In this document: positions 51,842-62,377 of the stretch, one piece after another
How the letters are laid out: the number at the start of each line of letters is the position of its first letter
How positions within the stretch are numbered: position 1 is the stretch's first letter
Assembly (NCBI RefSeq): GCF_020523985.1
Contig: NZ_JAIVKM010000001.1
Span: forward strand, 1,178,001 to 1,242,000
DNA: 64,000 nt
Source of the DNA: Mangrovibacter yixingensis
GTDB taxonomy: Bacteria > Pseudomonadota > Gammaproteobacteria > Enterobacterales > Enterobacteriaceae
Reading direction: 5' to 3'
The notes under the pieces: model-generated
What the model saw: the letters and a program-made list of their open reading frames with translations, nothing else
What the model was told of the DNA's origin: nothing
Databases searched by the model: none
Position numbers and translations under genes: made by a program

Positions 51842-52735
51842 ATGCAACGTTTAGCCATTGCTCCCCAGGGGCCGGAATTTTCACGTTTTATCATGGGGTA
51901 CTGGCGGTTGATGAACTGGGGGATGTCGCCTCAGTCTCTGGTTACATTTATTGAGCAACACATTGAACTGGGTATTACCACAGTTGACCACGCAGATATA
52001 TATGGTGATTATCAGTGTGAAGAGGCATTTGGTAAGGCTTTAAAAGTAGCGCCCTCGTTGCGCGAAAAACTGGAAATCGTCACCAAATGTGGTATTGCAA
52101 CCCTGGCTCGGCCGGGTAATACGATTGGTCATTATATTACCGATAAACAGCATATTATCAGCAGCGCGGAAACTTCACTGCGCCACTTTGCTACAGACTA
52201 CCTTGATTTACTCCTGATACACCGCCCGGACCCACTGATGGATGCAGATGAGGTCGCACAGGCTTTTCTTGATTTGCACCAGAGTGGAAAAGTGCGCCAT
52301 TTTGGTGTTTCGAATTTTACCCCGGCCCAATTTGCATTGCTTCAGTCAAGGTTACCTTTTGCTCTTGCCACTAACCAGGTTGAAATTTCACCAGTACACC
52401 AACCTTTGTTACTTGATGGCACGCTTGATCAACTTCAACAGCTGCGTGTCCGGCCAATGGCGTGGTCGTGTTTGGGGGGCGGGCGGCTCTTTTCTTCACC
52501 CGAGAATGCAGCACTACGGGATATGCTGGGTAACGTTGCTGAGCAAACCGGGGCTCAGAGCCTTGAGCAGGTCGTTTATGCATGGATACTGGCGCTGCCA
52601 TGCCAGGCATTACCGATTATAGGTTCAGGTAAAATTAACCGGGTGCGTGACGCAGTTGGCGCGCAGAACATTCAATTAACCCGCACACAATGGTTCAGTA
52701 TCCGTAAAGCCGCTTTGGGTTACGATGTGCCTTGA
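51842..52735 (+). CDS. ydhF: Aldo/keto reductase YdhF
   Basis: 297-residue NADPH-type (beta/alpha)8 oxidoreductase of the AKR superfamily. The catalytic Asp/Tyr pair is in TTVDHADIYGDYQ and the Lys in IVTKCG, followed by LLIHRPDPLMDADEV, HFGVSNFTPAQF and a C-terminal cofactor motif (IIGSGKINRVRDAV). Start at ATG 51842 with AGGA 7 bases upstream. Physiological substrate unknown. Confidence 0.93.
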   Translation: MQRLAIAPQGPEFSRFIMGYWRLMNWGMSPQSLVTFIEQHIELGITTVDHADIYGDYQCEEAFGKALKVAPSLREKLEIVTKCGIATLARPGNTIGHYITDKQHIISSAETSLRHFATDYLDLLLIHRPDPLMDADEVAQAFLDLHQSGKVRHFGVSNFTPAQFALLQSRLPFALATNQVEISPVHQPLLLDGTLDQLQQLRVRPMAWSCLGGGRLFSSPENAALRDMLGNVAEQTGAQSLEQVVYAWILALPCQALPIIGSGKINRVRDAVGAQNIQLTRTQWFSIRKAALGYDVP

Positions 52736-52764
52736 ATGAAAAATGGTTCAGAGTATTCGTGGGT

Positions 52765-52860
52765 AAAAAAAAGCCCGTCCTGAGGACGGGCAAACAATAC
52801 TGGAAGCAATGTGAGCAATGTCGTACGGCACGATTGAGGTCGTTACTCGTCATGCCGTGG
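52765..52860 (-). ncRNA. RyhB-like iron-responsive small RNA
   Basis: About 96 nt on the minus strand. A 5' hairpin (ACGGCA/TGCCGT, 52853-52858 with 52825-52830) is followed by a 29-base stretch (52796-52824) that as I recall it is identical to the core of E. coli RyhB, including GACATTGCTCACATTGCTTC. The RNA then ends in a new terminator stem, GCCCGTCC/GGACGGGC plus eight U. A near-consensus Fur box lies just upstream. RyhB is the Hfq-dependent RNA that silences non-essential iron-protein mRNAs in low iron. The usual ryhB gene is near yhhX, so this is probably a second copy. The 5' end is inferred. Confidence 0.88.
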
Positions 52861-52873
52861 AAAATAAGTTAAC

Positions 52874-52892
52874 AGTAATGATAATCATTATC
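52874..52892. promoter_or_regulatory. Fur box of the RyhB-like RNA
   Basis: AGTAATGATAATCATTATC matches the 19-bp Fur consensus at 17 positions. On the minus strand, TTGATA and TAACTT 17 bases apart could form the promoter it covers, starting near 52860. Confidence 0.85.
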
Positions 52893-52918
52893 AACCATGA
52901 ATTGTGTAAGGTTGCGGC

Positions 52919-54946
52919 TTATGGTTGGGGATTTTGCTCAATAGCAGGAAGAACGGGCGCTAACTGTAACTGAGATAACGAGCAATACAACATCCAAATA
53001 TGTGATGCCAGGTTGCGTGCATCTTCCCGGTGATGGCGTTCAAGCGTTGTGGTTAGCCTTATTAACGTTGCGAGTGCGTTGTCCAGGCTGCGGTGGTGAA
53101 CCCCCCGGTCAGTCATTACGCCTTGTACTAAGTTAAGTGCAACGTCACGCACTTGTATCAGAGGATCTCCGGGTGTGCCCCAGGAACGCAGTTGCCACAC
53201 GACGTGAGAACAATTAAGCAGTACCACCCCCCAACGTAGCAACCAGCGGCGGCTGGTTTCGTCTTTACTGTTATTCAACTGACTCACCAGGTGATACACC
53301 AACGACTCAAACATTGACTGTGTACGCGCAGGCCTGCGACTTAACTGGTCAATAAAAGCCCGGCGTAATGCACGAATATGACGACGGCTTTTCCGGTTAT
53401 CAGAACCCGGCCTTAAGACAGAAAAAGCGACCCATGCCAGACCCACTCCCAGTATCTTAGCCAGATTCTGATTGAGAAATTCAGCAAAGTCATAAACAGG
53501 GGGGTTAGTGACGGCAATGAATGACCCCATAAAAACAATCAATTGCCCCCATAATCCGGCAAATTTGGGCTGCTGTTGCTTTACTAATTGCATTGTTAGT
53601 AATAAAGGGAACAGAAATAGCAAAAATTGCCATAACTGGGTTATCTGTACCATCAGGCCAAATTTCACCGCAAAACTGAATAAGGACAGGAGTAAAAGTG
53701 TGCGTAATAACAGGGTGAGGGAAAATAATGCTGTGGGGACGGTGGCATAAAGAACGCAACAAATAGCCGCCAGAGTTAGCGCTGAACCACCTTCATCCCA
53801 CTGGCTGCCAATGCACCAGGCACTGGTGATGCTAATCACACTGAAAGTGCGCAGGGCAGCCCAGATAGATTCAAGCCAGTCAGTGTGGCGGGCGAGTGCC
53901 GGTGTCCTTGGTGCCGGACTTACCTTGTGGTCTTCAGGTAAAGTTAACTGCAGTAGTTCGTGGTGGCAGCGCTGCCACAATTGGCAATAATGAAACAGCC
54001 GTAACCAGACAGCACGGTGATGGTAATCAGCCTGTTCCGGAGGCCTCAGGTGGGCAAGGCTTCTGGCTATATCCAGTGCATTTGCTTGCGGTTTGCTTAA
54101 CTGCGCCAGTAACTGTTCAATAGCGGGCCAGATATAGGCTGGCGCATCGGGCCAGTTGATCAGTAAACGACGAATGCCAGAAGTGACACTAATTGCCCGT
54201 AAATATTGGTGCAACAAATGATTAATTCGTGGGTTCTGATGACGGAAGCGGTAATGGCTCCAGAAGGCCTGTACCCGTAGCAGGTTAGTGGTGAGAATCT
54301 GGCTGATCATACGTTCGTGAGCAGTACGGATCTCATCAGTTGTTTCCTGGCGCCAGAGTAATTTTGCGTGCTCAAGTAACCGCTGGTGAAGGTTAGTGAG
54401 TGTATTAAGCAGAGTTGTGCCATCAGCTGTGCCCGGTAGCACCATCATCATAAACCCGCCGCATAAAATACCGACAATAACTTCACACACGCGTGATTGA
54501 GCTACATCCCAAAGTTCTGTGGTTGATACCGTGTTAAGTAGCGGAAACGCGATAATAGCGGCGGTATACCCTGCCAGTGAAAAGCTGTATGCGACATTGT
54601 ATTGAAACTGGCTGGCAATCAGAGTGCATACTGCCAGCCACCCGGCCATTGCCCAGGTAAATAACCAGGGGTCATCAAGGGTATGCCCGGCAATATACAG
54701 TGCGGCAAATGCGCCCAGAAGGCTGCCCGCAATACGCCCCAAACTTTTGCTGATAACCCCACCCTGAGTGGGAAAACTGACAACCGCTGCTGATGTCATG
54801 GCCCAGTAGGGTTCATCCAGTTGCAACCCATAAGCTATTGAAAGCGCCAGACACATGGCAATGGCATTACGTAATGCATAACGCCATTGCCCTGGTGTGC
54901 CTTTAAGCCAGGGCAGGGAAGTGAACCAATGGCTGTTCAGTGTCAT
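52919..54946 (-). CDS. ydhK: FUSC-family efflux protein YdhK
   Basis: 675-residue inner-membrane protein of the fusaric-acid-resistance/AaeB type (E. coli YdhK 670). Two blocks of five to six helices (about 25-170 and 365-510) alternate with cytoplasmic regions, e.g. [35 protein letters not shown] and [15 protein letters not shown] C-terminal helices. With YdhJ and YdhI it probably forms a tripartite aromatic-acid or drug efflux system. Overlaps ydhJ by 4 bases. Confidence 0.92.
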   Translation of the reverse strand: MTLNSHWFTSLPWLKGTPGQWRYALRNAIAMCLALSIAYGLQLDEPYWAMTSAAVVSFPTQGGVISKSLGRIAGSLLGAFAALYIAGHTLDDPWLFTWAMAGWLAVCTLIASQFQYNVAYSFSLAGYTAAIIAFPLLNTVSTTELWDVAQSRVCEVIVGILCGGFMMMVLPGTADGTTLLNTLTNLHQRLLEHAKLLWRQETTDEIRTAHERMISQILTTNLLRVQAFWSHYRFRHQNPRINHLLHQYLRAISVTSGIRRLLINWPDAPAYIWPAIEQLLAQLSKPQANALDIARSLAHLRPPEQADYHHRAVWLRLFHYCQLWQRCHHELLQLTLPEDHKVSPAPRTPALARHTDWLESIWAALRTFSVISITSAWCIGSQWDEGGSALTLAAICCVLYATVPTALFSLTLLLRTLLLLSLFSFAVKFGLMVQITQLWQFLLFLFPLLLTMQLVKQQQPKFAGLWGQLIVFMGSFIAVTNPPVYDFAEFLNQNLAKILGVGLAWVAFSVLRPGSDNRKSRRHIRALRRAFIDQLSRRPARTQSMFESLVYHLVSQLNNSKDETSRRWLLRWGVVLLNCSHVVWQLRSWGTPGDPLIQVRDVALNLVQGVMTDRGVHHRSLDNALATLIRLTTTLERHHREDARNLASHIWMLYCSLSQLQLAPVLPAIEQNPQP

Positions 54947-55809
54947 CGTTTTTTCGGCTCAATGGCAACAGTACAGGTGGTGCCGGACACCAGTGTTACC
55001 CCCTGAGGAATGGCGTTTAATACTATTCTGACGGGAATGCGTTGTGCCAAACGTACCCATGGCACGTTGGGTTTGATATCTGCAATCAGCCCTGAATCTG
55101 TTTCAACACTTTGGTCATAAATAGCTCGCCCGATACTGGCGACAGTTCCCTGAAGCGGGGTATCGTCGCTGTACAGAAGGATTCTGGCTGAGTCACCAGG
55201 TTTTATGTGACGGAGTTTAGTCTCTTCAAAGTAACCAACAACATAAAATGAGTGGCTTTCAACCAGCGCGAATATGGCAGTACCCGCAGTGGCGTAATCC
55301 CCGACACGGGTTGACAGGTTCGTTACCCAACCATCCTCAGGCGCACTGACAGTTGTCTGATTGATTTCCCAGTTTGCTTTGTCCAGCGCTGCCTGTGCCG
55401 CGTCAACCCCTGCCTGCGCAGTCTTAACGTTGATATTGGCATTATCCATTTCTTCGCCTGCAAGCAGGTTTGCAGGGAGACTATGGCGGCGCGCGGCTTC
55501 CCGTGTCGCTCTGGCCAGCGCAGCCTGCGCACTGGCCAGCCTGGCTGTGGCATCAAGTTTTGCAATCTGCCAGGGGGTATCGTCAAGCTTCAAGAGAACA
55601 GTACCAGCCTGAACAAACTGGTTGTCTTTAACATTCAGAGTGAGAATACGGCCTGAAACCTGGGGGGTGATGCCGATTTGTTCGGCCCTGATTTTGCCAT
55701 CACGAGTCCAGGGTGATTGCATGTAGTAATTCCATACCATCCATCCGGCAACCAGAGCACAGGCAAAAATCATCAAACCGGAAAAATATTTAAGGGTCTT
55801 CAGGTTCAT
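54943..55809 (-). CDS. ydhJ: HlyD-family membrane fusion protein YdhJ
   Basis: 288-residue periplasmic adaptor (AaeA/EmrA type). One N-terminal helix (about 8-27), lipoyl-like half ([25 protein letters not shown]), a coiled-coil hairpin of alanine-rich helices (about 80-140) and a beta-barrel ([24 protein letters not shown]). It links YdhK to an outer-membrane channel encoded elsewhere. Middle gene of ydhI-ydhJ-ydhK, 6 bases after ydhI. Confidence 0.93.
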   Translation of the reverse strand: MNLKTLKYFSGLMIFACALVAGWMVWNYYMQSPWTRDGKIRAEQIGITPQVSGRILTLNVKDNQFVQAGTVLLKLDDTPWQIAKLDATARLASAQAALARATREAARRHSLPANLLAGEEMDNANINVKTAQAGVDAAQAALDKANWEINQTTVSAPEDGWVTNLSTRVGDYATAGTAIFALVESHSFYVVGYFEETKLRHIKPGDSARILLYSDDTPLQGTVASIGRAIYDQSVETDSGLIADIKPNVPWVRLAQRIPVRIVLNAIPQGVTLVSGTTCTVAIEPKKR

Positions 55810-55815
55810 GTGATG

Positions 55816-56052
55816 TTATCCCAGTGCCAGCATTAACATACCGCTGCTAACACACAGGGCAAAAAGTGAAAGGTCCATAAGCGTGGGGTGCCAGATGTCG
55901 CCGGAATACATCCAGTCTCGCAATAATCTGTGAAGAATCAACCAAATAAAGAAACCGATAACAACGGCTTTAAACAGCGGTGGAAAATAGACCGACGAGC
56001 CGGCAATCAGGTCTCGGGAAGCGAGGCCAGATGAAAAGACAAAAAAATTCAC
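55816..56052 (-). CDS. ydhI: DUF1656 small membrane protein YdhI
   Basis: 78-residue protein with two predicted helices (about 24-42 and 58-77), same length as E. coli YdhI. It belongs to the DUF1656/AaeX group that accompanies AaeAB-type pumps; its role is unknown. First gene of ydhIJK, divergent from slyA, whose promoter region they share. Confidence 0.9.
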   Translation of the reverse strand: MNFFVFSSGLASRDLIAGSSVYFPPLFKAVVIGFFIWLILHRLLRDWMYSGDIWHPTLMDLSLFALCVSSGMLMLALG

Positions 56053-56192
56053 AGGAATATCCCTTTAAACCATGCTGATGACTGCCATTCATTCCACAAC
56101 TATGTAGAATAAAGTAACGATACTTGTTTAACTTCACTAAAACTAAGGGTTTGTATTGAATTATGGGCGTCTGCAAACTAGTCTGTAACAAG

Positions 56193-56213
56193 TATAATAA
56201 CTTAGCAAGCTAA
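56193..56213 (+). promoter_or_regulatory. slyA promoter and SlyA operator
   Basis: A perfect -10 TATAAT (56193-56198) is followed at 56202-56213 by TTAGCAAGCTAA, the exact SlyA palindrome, covering the start site. This fits known SlyA autorepression. An identical palindrome occurs at 39127. Confidence 0.85.
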
Positions 56214-56229
56214 TTATAAGGAGATGAAA

Positions 56230-56664
56230 TTGGAATCACCACTCGGATCTGATCTTGCTCGTTTAGTGCGCGTCTGGCGTGCGCTGATTGATTTGCGCTT
56301 GAAGCCGCTTGAATTGACTCAAACCCACTGGGTTACGCTGCATAATATTCATCAGCTTCCACCAGAGCAGTCACAAATACAGTTGGCCAAAGCCATTGGC
56401 ATAGAACAACCTTCACTGGTTCGTACTCTTGACCAGCTTGAGCAAAAGGGACTTATCTCTCGCCATACCTGTGCTAATGATCGCCGTGCCAAGCGTATTA
56501 AGCTCACGGATAAAGCACAACCGATTATTGAGCAAATGGAACTGGTAATTAGCCGTACTCGCGGTGAAATTTTAGGCGGAGTCAGCCAGCAGGAAATAGA
56601 CATTTTGATTAGCCTTATTGGGCGGCTGGAGCGAAATATCCTTGATTTGCAAGCAAAAGAATAA
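56230..56664 (+). CDS. slyA: MarR-family transcriptional regulator SlyA (TTG start)
   Basis: 144-residue winged-helix dimer that counter-silences H-NS-bound genes and controls virulence and envelope genes in enterics. Recognition helix region [27 protein letters not shown], wing [14 protein letters not shown] choose TTG 56230 ([14 protein letters not shown]): it equals the E. coli length and puts AAGGAG (56218-56223) 6 bases away, whereas the in-frame ATG at 56224 touches the Shine-Dalgarno with no spacing. Confidence 0.9.
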   Translation: MESPLGSDLARLVRVWRALIDLRLKPLELTQTHWVTLHNIHQLPPEQSQIQLAKAIGIEQPSLVRTLDQLEQKGLISRHTCANDRRAKRIKLTDKAQPIIEQMELVISRTRGEILGGVSQQEIDILISLIGRLERNILDLQAKE

Positions 56665-56899
56665 ATGATTGAACGGGGTAATAGCCAGAAGAGCGAAAAA
56701 TAACCAAAATAAAACAGAATGATGATAAAGGCCATTAGCTGCAGAGATGTAATGTGCTGCAATTTGCTGTGGCCCAATAGTGTGATAGCACCCGAACGTT
56801 CGCTGATGATGTATATGCGTAAAGATAAGGAAAAGGGAAGTGTTTTCCTGCTATGGCAAAAGGCCGATACTGCGTTCGTTATTCCTCCTGCATTTATGC

Positions 56900-56950
56900 A
56901 ATGATCTGTATCATACTCAATTGTAAATGAGAAAAGTGATACAGATCATT
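56900..56950. repeat. Long inverted repeat between slyA and slyB
   Basis: AATGATCTGTATCA (56900-56913) and its exact complement (56937-56950) enclose a nested CTCA/TGAG pair, forming a 51-base hairpin. Next to it GGTGGCC/GACCACC-TTTT (about 56958-56980) looks like a plus-strand terminator. The rest of the 56665-56987 gap shows no gene. Confidence 0.6.
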
Positions 56951-56987
56951 AGTTTGCGGTGGCCTTAACAGACCACCTTTTAGCATA

Positions 56988-57455
56988 TTAGTTTGGCGAA
57001 ACGGTAATTTGGCGGCCATTGGTAGCCATTTTCACACGCTGACCTGCAGAGAAACGGGTATCACCTTGTTTCTGAACAACCTGGATGGTATTCCCGTCAT
57101 CCTTACGAATAACCAGTTCTACCCCCTGAGTTTTGTTCATGGCACCTTGAACGCTTTGGCCTGCTACGCCACCAGCAACGGCACCTGCGGCTGTAGCCAG
57201 AGAACGACCTGTACCACCGCCAACTGTATTACCCAAAAATCCGCCTAACACAGCGCCGCCAATTGCACCAATAACGTTGCTGTCGTCACCGCCCTGAATC
57301 TGAACCGGACGAACGGACACCAGGGTACCATAGGTCACGCTTTGTACTTGCTTAGCTTCAGACGCGCTGTATACATCCCCTGACAAGGTATCGTTGTTAA
57401 CACAGCCCGCCAGCGTAAGCCCGACGAAAGAAATAACCAGCACACGTGAAATCAT
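56988..57455 (-). CDS. slyB: Outer membrane lipoprotein SlyB
   Basis: 155-residue lipoprotein, same length as E. coli SlyB. Signal peptide with lipobox LAGC (Cys18), then a glycine-zipper region (about 60-105, GAIGGAVLGGFLGNTVGGGTG) that inserts in membranes, and a small beta domain. In E. coli slyB is PhoPQ-regulated and protects outer-membrane proteins under LPS stress. A TATAAT lies at 57509-57514 on the minus strand; no clear PhoP box was found. Confidence 0.95.
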   Translation of the reverse strand: MISRVLVISFVGLTLAGCVNNDTLSGDVYSASEAKQVQSVTYGTLVSVRPVQIQGGDDSNVIGAIGGAVLGGFLGNTVGGGTGRSLATAAGAVAGGVAGQSVQGAMNKTQGVELVIRKDDGNTIQVVQKQGDTRFSAGQRVKMATNGRQITVSPN

Positions 57456-57716
57456 CTATGACTCTCCTTTTTCCTGGTAATGCCCAGAAAAGGCATCATC
57501 CTGGATAAATTATACGGTAATAAAGGCATGAATTTAATGCCGTCGCCAGGAAACATGCTCAAAATAATAAAAGTCCATATTTGAACCACACATCAACGTA
57601 CTTCACCGAGGCAGAAAACCACGGAGATGAGTTGTTAGAAAATATTACGCATTCATGGCAATGCCCGGGGATATATGGTGCAATTGTTACAATAAAATAA
57701 TGGCAAAGGATGGTAT

Positions 57717-58841
57717 ATGAGATCGGGGCGATACATTGGTGTAATGTCCGGTACCAGTCTGGATGGTGTGGATGTGGTGCTGGTGGCAATAGATCAGCAT
57801 ATGGTGGCACAGCAAGCCAGCATCACCCGGCCTATTCCTCTGGAACTGAAACAAGCCGTGTTAAATATTTGCCAGGGGCAGGCGTTAACGCTCTCTGCGT
57901 TGGGCCAGCTTGATTCACATCTTGGGCAGTTGTTCGCTGATGCAGTGCTCGAGCTAATGCACAATGAGGGTGTTCAGGCAAAAGACATTGTGGCGATTGG
58001 TTGCCACGGACAAACCGTGTGGCATGAGCCACTGGGCGATACCCCGCACACTCTTCAAATTGGTGACAATAATATTATTGCCGCCAGAACAGGTATTACT
58101 GTCGTTGGGGATTTCCGTCGCCGTGATATTGCTGTTGGCGGGCAAGGAGCACCGCTGGTACCTGCATTTCATGCCGCTTTGCTCTCCCATCCTGTTGAAC
58201 GCCGCGTAGTGTTGAATGTGGGGGGGATTGCCAATATGACTATCCTGACGCCGGGTTCACCCGTTCGCGGCTATGATACAGGGCCGGGAAACATGTTAAT
58301 GGATGCGTGGATTTGGCGTAACAAAGGTAAGCCTTTCGATAAAGATGCCGTATGGGCACGTAAAGGCCAGGTTGTAGTACCACTGCTACAACAAATGCAA
58401 AGTGACCCTTACTTTAGCCTGCCAGCGCCCAAAAGTACCGGGCGGGAATATTTTAACCTTGGCTGGCTGGAACGGCATTTAGCGGCTTTCCCTGTGTTGC
58501 CCGCGGAAGATATTCAGGCAACGTTACTTGAACTAACGGCCGCGTCTGTTGCTGAACAAATTCAGTTAAGCGGCGGTTGCGAGCGGCTGTTAGTTTGTGG
58601 TGGAGGTAGCCGCAACCCGCTATTGATGGCCCGGTTAGCGGTGCTATTGCCAGGGACTGAAGTGGGAACGACAGATAATGCAGGGATAAGTGGTGATGAT
58701 ATGGAGGCACTGGCGTTCGCCTGGCTTGCTGCACAAACCATGGCCGGGTTGCCAGGCAATATGCCTTCAGTGACTGGCGCACGGGAGGAAACTATCCTTG
58801 GTGCCATTTATCCGGCTAATAACAGGATAAATCAGAGTTAA
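57717..58841 (+). CDS. anmK: Anhydro-N-acetylmuramic acid kinase
   Basis: 374-residue ASKHA-fold kinase that hydrolyses and phosphorylates anhydro-MurNAc to MurNAc-6-P in cell-wall recycling. [12 protein letters not shown] (about 9-20) is the phosphate loop; [23 protein letters not shown] and [12 protein letters not shown] follow. AGGA precedes the ATG. It heads a same-strand run anmK-mliC-pdxH-tyrS-pdxY. Confidence 0.96.
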   Translation: MRSGRYIGVMSGTSLDGVDVVLVAIDQHMVAQQASITRPIPLELKQAVLNICQGQALTLSALGQLDSHLGQLFADAVLELMHNEGVQAKDIVAIGCHGQTVWHEPLGDTPHTLQIGDNNIIAARTGITVVGDFRRRDIAVGGQGAPLVPAFHAALLSHPVERRVVLNVGGIANMTILTPGSPVRGYDTGPGNMLMDAWIWRNKGKPFDKDAVWARKGQVVVPLLQQMQSDPYFSLPAPKSTGREYFNLGWLERHLAAFPVLPAEDIQATLLELTAASVAEQIQLSGGCERLLVCGGGSRNPLLMARLAVLLPGTEVGTTDNAGISGDDMEALAFAWLAAQTMAGLPGNMPSVTGAREETILGAIYPANNRINQS

Positions 58842-58872
58842 CTGACACGGATAGCTTGCTTACCAGGCTAGA

Positions 58873-58911
58873 CTCAAACAAACGGAGTGATAGTGGCTCC
58901 GCTTGTTTGAG
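58873..58911 (+). repeat. Strong hairpin in the mliC leader
   Basis: CTCAAACAAACGGAG (58873-58887) pairs with CTCCGCTTGTTTGAG (58897-58911) at 14 of 15 positions around a 9-base loop. It ends 13 bases before the mliC ATG, with no U-tract, and may gate ribosome access or end anmK transcripts. Confidence 0.65.
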
Positions 58912-58924
58912 AATGGATAGCCTT

Positions 58925-59245
58925 ATGAAAAAAAGCCTGCTGCTTCTCCCGCTCCTGCTGAGCGGCTGTACTACCTACCAGCATTTTATGGATGAAATTC
59001 ACACCGATACACTTAACTACCAGTGTGACGAAAAACCCCTCACCGTTGACATAAACCAGGAAAATCAGTCTGCCAGTTTTGTGCTGGACAACACGGTGTT
59101 GCACTTGCAACAAGGTTTGTCCGCTTCGGGTGCTCGTTATACCGATGGCATTTATGTGTTCTGGTCTAAAGGTGATAAAGCAACAGTATACCGGCGGGAT
59201 ACCGTGGTTCTGCACAACTGCCAGTTAGTCAGTAACAAGGATTGA
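58925..59245 (+). CDS. mliC: Membrane-bound C-type lysozyme inhibitor
   Basis: 106-residue lipoprotein (ydhA; E. coli 109) that protects the envelope from host lysozyme. Signal peptide with lipobox LSGC, then a small beta-barrel with [19 protein letters not shown], whose Ser and Lys insert in the lysozyme active site, and a cysteine pair (YQCDE, HNCQL). The start at 58925 ([15 protein letters not shown]) gives a proper signal; 58913 is possible. No strong Shine-Dalgarno is visible, and a stable hairpin precedes it. Confidence 0.92.
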   Translation: MKKSLLLLPLLLSGCTTYQHFMDEIHTDTLNYQCDEKPLTVDINQENQSASFVLDNTVLHLQQGLSASGARYTDGIYVFWSKGDKATVYRRDTVVLHNCQLVSNKD

Positions 59246-59301
59246 GATTTAGCGGTGTGGGGCGCAGAATAGACCAACCTGTTGATTTCTGAATACCTGC
59301 T

Positions 59302-59958
59302 ATGTCTGATAATGAATCCTTACAGCAGATTGCCAGTCTGCGCCGTGAATACACTCGAGGCGGGTTACGTCGTAAAGACCTGACGGAAGACCCTTTAACC
59401 TTATTTGAACGCTGGCTTGGGCAGGCGTGTGATGCTCGCCTGGCAGACCCAACGGCAATGGTCGTCGCCACTGTAGATGAGAACCAGCAACCGTGGCAAC
59501 GCATTGTTCTGCTCAAGCACTTCGATTCCCGAGGAATGGTGTTTTACACCAATTTGGGTAGCCGTAAAGCTGCTCAGTTGGAAAAAAATCCTCGCATCAG
59601 CTTACTATTCCCCTGGCATATGCTTGACCGCCAGGTTGCCGTTACTGGCAAAGCAGAGCGCCTGTCCACAGTGGATGTCATGAAGTATTTTCACAGCCGC
59701 CCGCGCGACAGCCAGATTGGTGCCTGGGTGTCACGGCAGTCTTCACGCATCAGTGCCCGCAATATCCTGGAAAGTAAATTTCTGGAGATAAAACAGAAGT
59801 TCCAGGCTGGAGAGATTCCGCTACCCAGTTTTTGGGGGGGATTCCGGGTGAGTATTGAGCAAATGGAATTCTGGCAAGGGGGCGAACACCGCCTGCATGA
59901 CCGTTTTTTATACCAGCGCGATGCGGATACCTGGAAAATTGACCGCCTGGCACCTTAA
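59302..59958 (+). CDS. pdxH: Pyridoxine/pyridoxamine 5'-phosphate oxidase
   Basis: 218-residue FMN enzyme that makes pyridoxal 5'-phosphate, same length as E. coli. FMN and substrate segments: [41 protein letters not shown] and the C-terminal [13 protein letters not shown] [12 protein letters not shown] ending in RLAP. Followed by tyrS, with pdxY beyond, so two B6 salvage genes flank tyrS. Confidence 0.96.
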   Translation: MSDNESLQQIASLRREYTRGGLRRKDLTEDPLTLFERWLGQACDARLADPTAMVVATVDENQQPWQRIVLLKHFDSRGMVFYTNLGSRKAAQLEKNPRISLLFPWHMLDRQVAVTGKAERLSTVDVMKYFHSRPRDSQIGAWVSRQSSRISARNILESKFLEIKQKFQAGEIPLPSFWGGFRVSIEQMEFWQGGEHRLHDRFLYQRDADTWKIDRLAP

Positions 59959-60105
59959 TCACCGGAAATAGTCACGTTAGCGCTGGCGCAATGCAGGCCG
60001 GCGCTTTATTCTATTGCCTCCCTGACTTTTAATAATGTCTTCGCCAACGCGCGAACAGACTTGTGTACCGGTTAAGGTGCAATCGTATAAAACATGGAGA
60101 ATTTG

Positions 60106-61380
60106 ATGGCAAGCAGCAACTTGATTAAACAATTGCAAGAGCGTGGGCTTATTGCTCAGGTGACGGATGCAGACGCGCTGGTGGAACGACTGGCGCAGGG
60201 GCCAATCGCACTCTATTGCGGCTTTGATCCGACCGCCGACAGCTTGCATTTGGGCCATCTGGTTCCATTGTTGTGCCTGAAACGTTTTCAGGAAGCGGGC
60301 CACAAACCTGTTGCACTGGTTGGTGGTGCGACCGGGCTTATCGGTGACCCAAGTTTTAAAGCAACTGAACGTAAGCTCAACACGACTGAAACCGTTCAGG
60401 AGTGGGTGGATAAAATTCGCCGCCAGGTAGCGCCATTCCTTGATTTCGATTGTGGCGATAACGCAGCGATTGCCGCAAATAACTACGACTGGTTTGGCAG
60501 CATGAATGTGCTGACCTTCTTGCGTGACATCGGCAAACACTTCTCTGTTAACCAAATGATCAACAAAGAAGCGGTAAAACAGCGCCTTAACCGTGACGAT
60601 GTTGGTATTTCATTTACTGAATTCTCCTATAATCTGCTGCAAGGCTATGATTTTGCCTGCCTGAATGATTTGCATGGTGTTGAACTGCAGATTGGTGGTT
60701 CTGACCAGTGGGGGAACATTACATCAGGTATTGATTTAACCCGTCGCCTTCACCAGAAACAAGTGTTTGGCCTGACTGTACCGCTGATTACTAAAGCCGA
60801 CGGTACCAAGTTTGGTAAAACAGAAGGTGGTGCAGTATGGCTTGATCCGAAGAAAACCAGCCCTTATAAGTTCTACCAATTCTGGATCAATACCGCCGAT
60901 GCCGATGTTTACCGTTTCCTGAAATTCTTCACCTTCATGAGCCTTGAAGAAATCAACGCGTTGGAAGAAGAAGACAAAAACAGTGGTACTGCACCGCGTG
61001 CACAGTATGTCCTGGCAGAGCAGGTGACTCGTCTGGTACATGGCGAAGAAGGGTTAGCTGCTGCAAAACGTATTACTGAAAGCCTGTTTAATGGCCACCT
61101 GGAAGACCTCACCGAAAATGATTTCGCGCAGTTGGCGCAAGATGGTGTGCCTATGGTTGAACTGGATAAAGGCGCAGATCTCCAGCAAGCTCTGGTAGAC
61201 AGTGAGCTGCAGCCTTCCCGCGGCCAGGCGCGTAAAACTATTGCCTCCAATGCAGTTTCTGTTAATGGGCAAAAACAGAGCGATGCTGAATACAGTTTCT
61301 CTGATGCAGACTACCTGTTTGGCCGTTACACACTGTTACGCCGTGGTAAGAAAAACTACTGCCTCGTTTGCTGGAAATAA
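60106..61380 (+). CDS. tyrS: Tyrosine--tRNA ligase
   Basis: 424-residue class I synthetase, the E. coli length. HIGH-type HLGH (in [14 protein letters not shown]), tyrosine pocket [17 protein letters not shown]-type KFGKT, and a C-terminal S4 RNA-binding domain (about 357-424, [21 protein letters not shown]). The ATG at 60106 ([10 protein letters not shown]) has GGAG 7 bases upstream; the in-frame start at 60094 is rejected. A terminator follows at 61391. Confidence 0.96.
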   Translation: MASSNLIKQLQERGLIAQVTDADALVERLAQGPIALYCGFDPTADSLHLGHLVPLLCLKRFQEAGHKPVALVGGATGLIGDPSFKATERKLNTTETVQEWVDKIRRQVAPFLDFDCGDNAAIAANNYDWFGSMNVLTFLRDIGKHFSVNQMINKEAVKQRLNRDDVGISFTEFSYNLLQGYDFACLNDLHGVELQIGGSDQWGNITSGIDLTRRLHQKQVFGLTVPLITKADGTKFGKTEGGAVWLDPKKTSPYKFYQFWINTADADVYRFLKFFTFMSLEEINALEEEDKNSGTAPRAQYVLAEQVTRLVHGEEGLAAAKRITESLFNGHLEDLTENDFAQLAQDGVPMVELDKGADLQQALVDSELQPSRGQARKTIASNAVSVNGQKQSDAEYSFSDADYLFGRYTLLRRGKKNYCLVCWK

Positions 61381-61390
61381 TTAATAATCG

Positions 61391-61421
61391 AAAGGCGTGG
61401 AAAACCACGCCTTTATTTTTT
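61391..61421 (+). terminator. Terminator between tyrS and pdxY
   Basis: AAAGGCGTGG-AAAA-CCACGCCTTT followed by TATTTTTTT, 11 bases after tyrS. pdxY starts 41 bases later, so it may depend on read-through. Confidence 0.9.
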
Positions 61422-61461
61422 TGTTTGAACAACACTCACAACACTCATCACCAGGTTAGTC

Positions 61462-62322
61462 ATGAAAAATATCCTCGCTATACAATCGCACGTGGTTTTC
61501 GGCCACGCGGGGAACAGTGCGGCTGAATTTCCGATGCGGCGTCTTGGCGCCAACGTCTGGCCGCTTAATACCGTTCAGTTTTCCAATCATACGCAATATG
61601 GCAAATGGACTGGCATTGTTATGACGCCGTCTCATTTGACTGATATTGTGCAAGGCATTGCGGATATTGGCGAATTAACGCGTTGTGATGCTGTATTGAG
61701 CGGCTACCTGGGTTCCGCAGAGCAAGGCCAACACATTTTACGTATTGTTGAACAGGTTAAGCAGGCCAACCCCTCAGCTCGTTACTTTTGCGACCCAGTT
61801 ATGGGCCACCCGGAAAAAGGCTGCATTGTGGCACCGGGGGTGGCTGAATTTCATGCCCGTTGTGCATTACCTGCAGCAGATATCATTGCCCCGAATCTGC
61901 TTGAACTGGAAATTCTCAGCGGGCACCCAGTGAATAGTGTGGCAGAAGCTGTCGAGACTGCACGTGAACTGATTGCTAAAGGGCCGGAGATTGTTCTGGT
62001 CAAACACCTGGCTCGTGCTGGGTATAACCACGATAGCTTTGAAATGTTGCTGGTAACCCGTGATGCTGCATGGCATATCAGCCGTCCGTTGGTTGATTTT
62101 GGTGCGCGCCAGCCTGTGGGCGTGGGCGATGTAACCAGTGGTTTACTGTTGGTGAAATTGCTGCAGGGTGCCACCGTTCAGGAAGCGTTGGAGCATGTGA
62201 CTGCCGCGGTGTATGCCATTATGCAAACCACCAAGAAGATGGGTGAGTATGAACTGCAAGTTGTTGCTGCTCAGGACGAAATAGCCCGCCCTGAACAGTG
62301 GTTTGACAGTAAGCCGCTTTAA
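61462..62322 (+). CDS. pdxY: Pyridoxal kinase PdxY
   Basis: 286-residue ribokinase-fold kinase that phosphorylates pyridoxal to PLP (salvage). [22 protein letters not shown] terminus, [25 protein letters not shown], and the catalytic [11 protein letters not shown] with Asp. E. coli PdxY has 287 residues. CAGG is 6-9 bases upstream of the ATG. Confidence 0.96.
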   Translation: MKNILAIQSHVVFGHAGNSAAEFPMRRLGANVWPLNTVQFSNHTQYGKWTGIVMTPSHLTDIVQGIADIGELTRCDAVLSGYLGSAEQGQHILRIVEQVKQANPSARYFCDPVMGHPEKGCIVAPGVAEFHARCALPAADIIAPNLLELEILSGHPVNSVAEAVETARELIAKGPEIVLVKHLARAGYNHDSFEMLLVTRDAAWHISRPLVDFGARQPVGVGDVTSGLLLVKLLQGATVQEALEHVTAAVYAIMQTTKKMGEYELQVVAAQDEIARPEQWFDSKPL

Positions 62323-62377
62323 TAATTGCCTGCCACTAACGTGCTTCTGCGTTGGTACGGCTCCAGGGATGGAGCTG

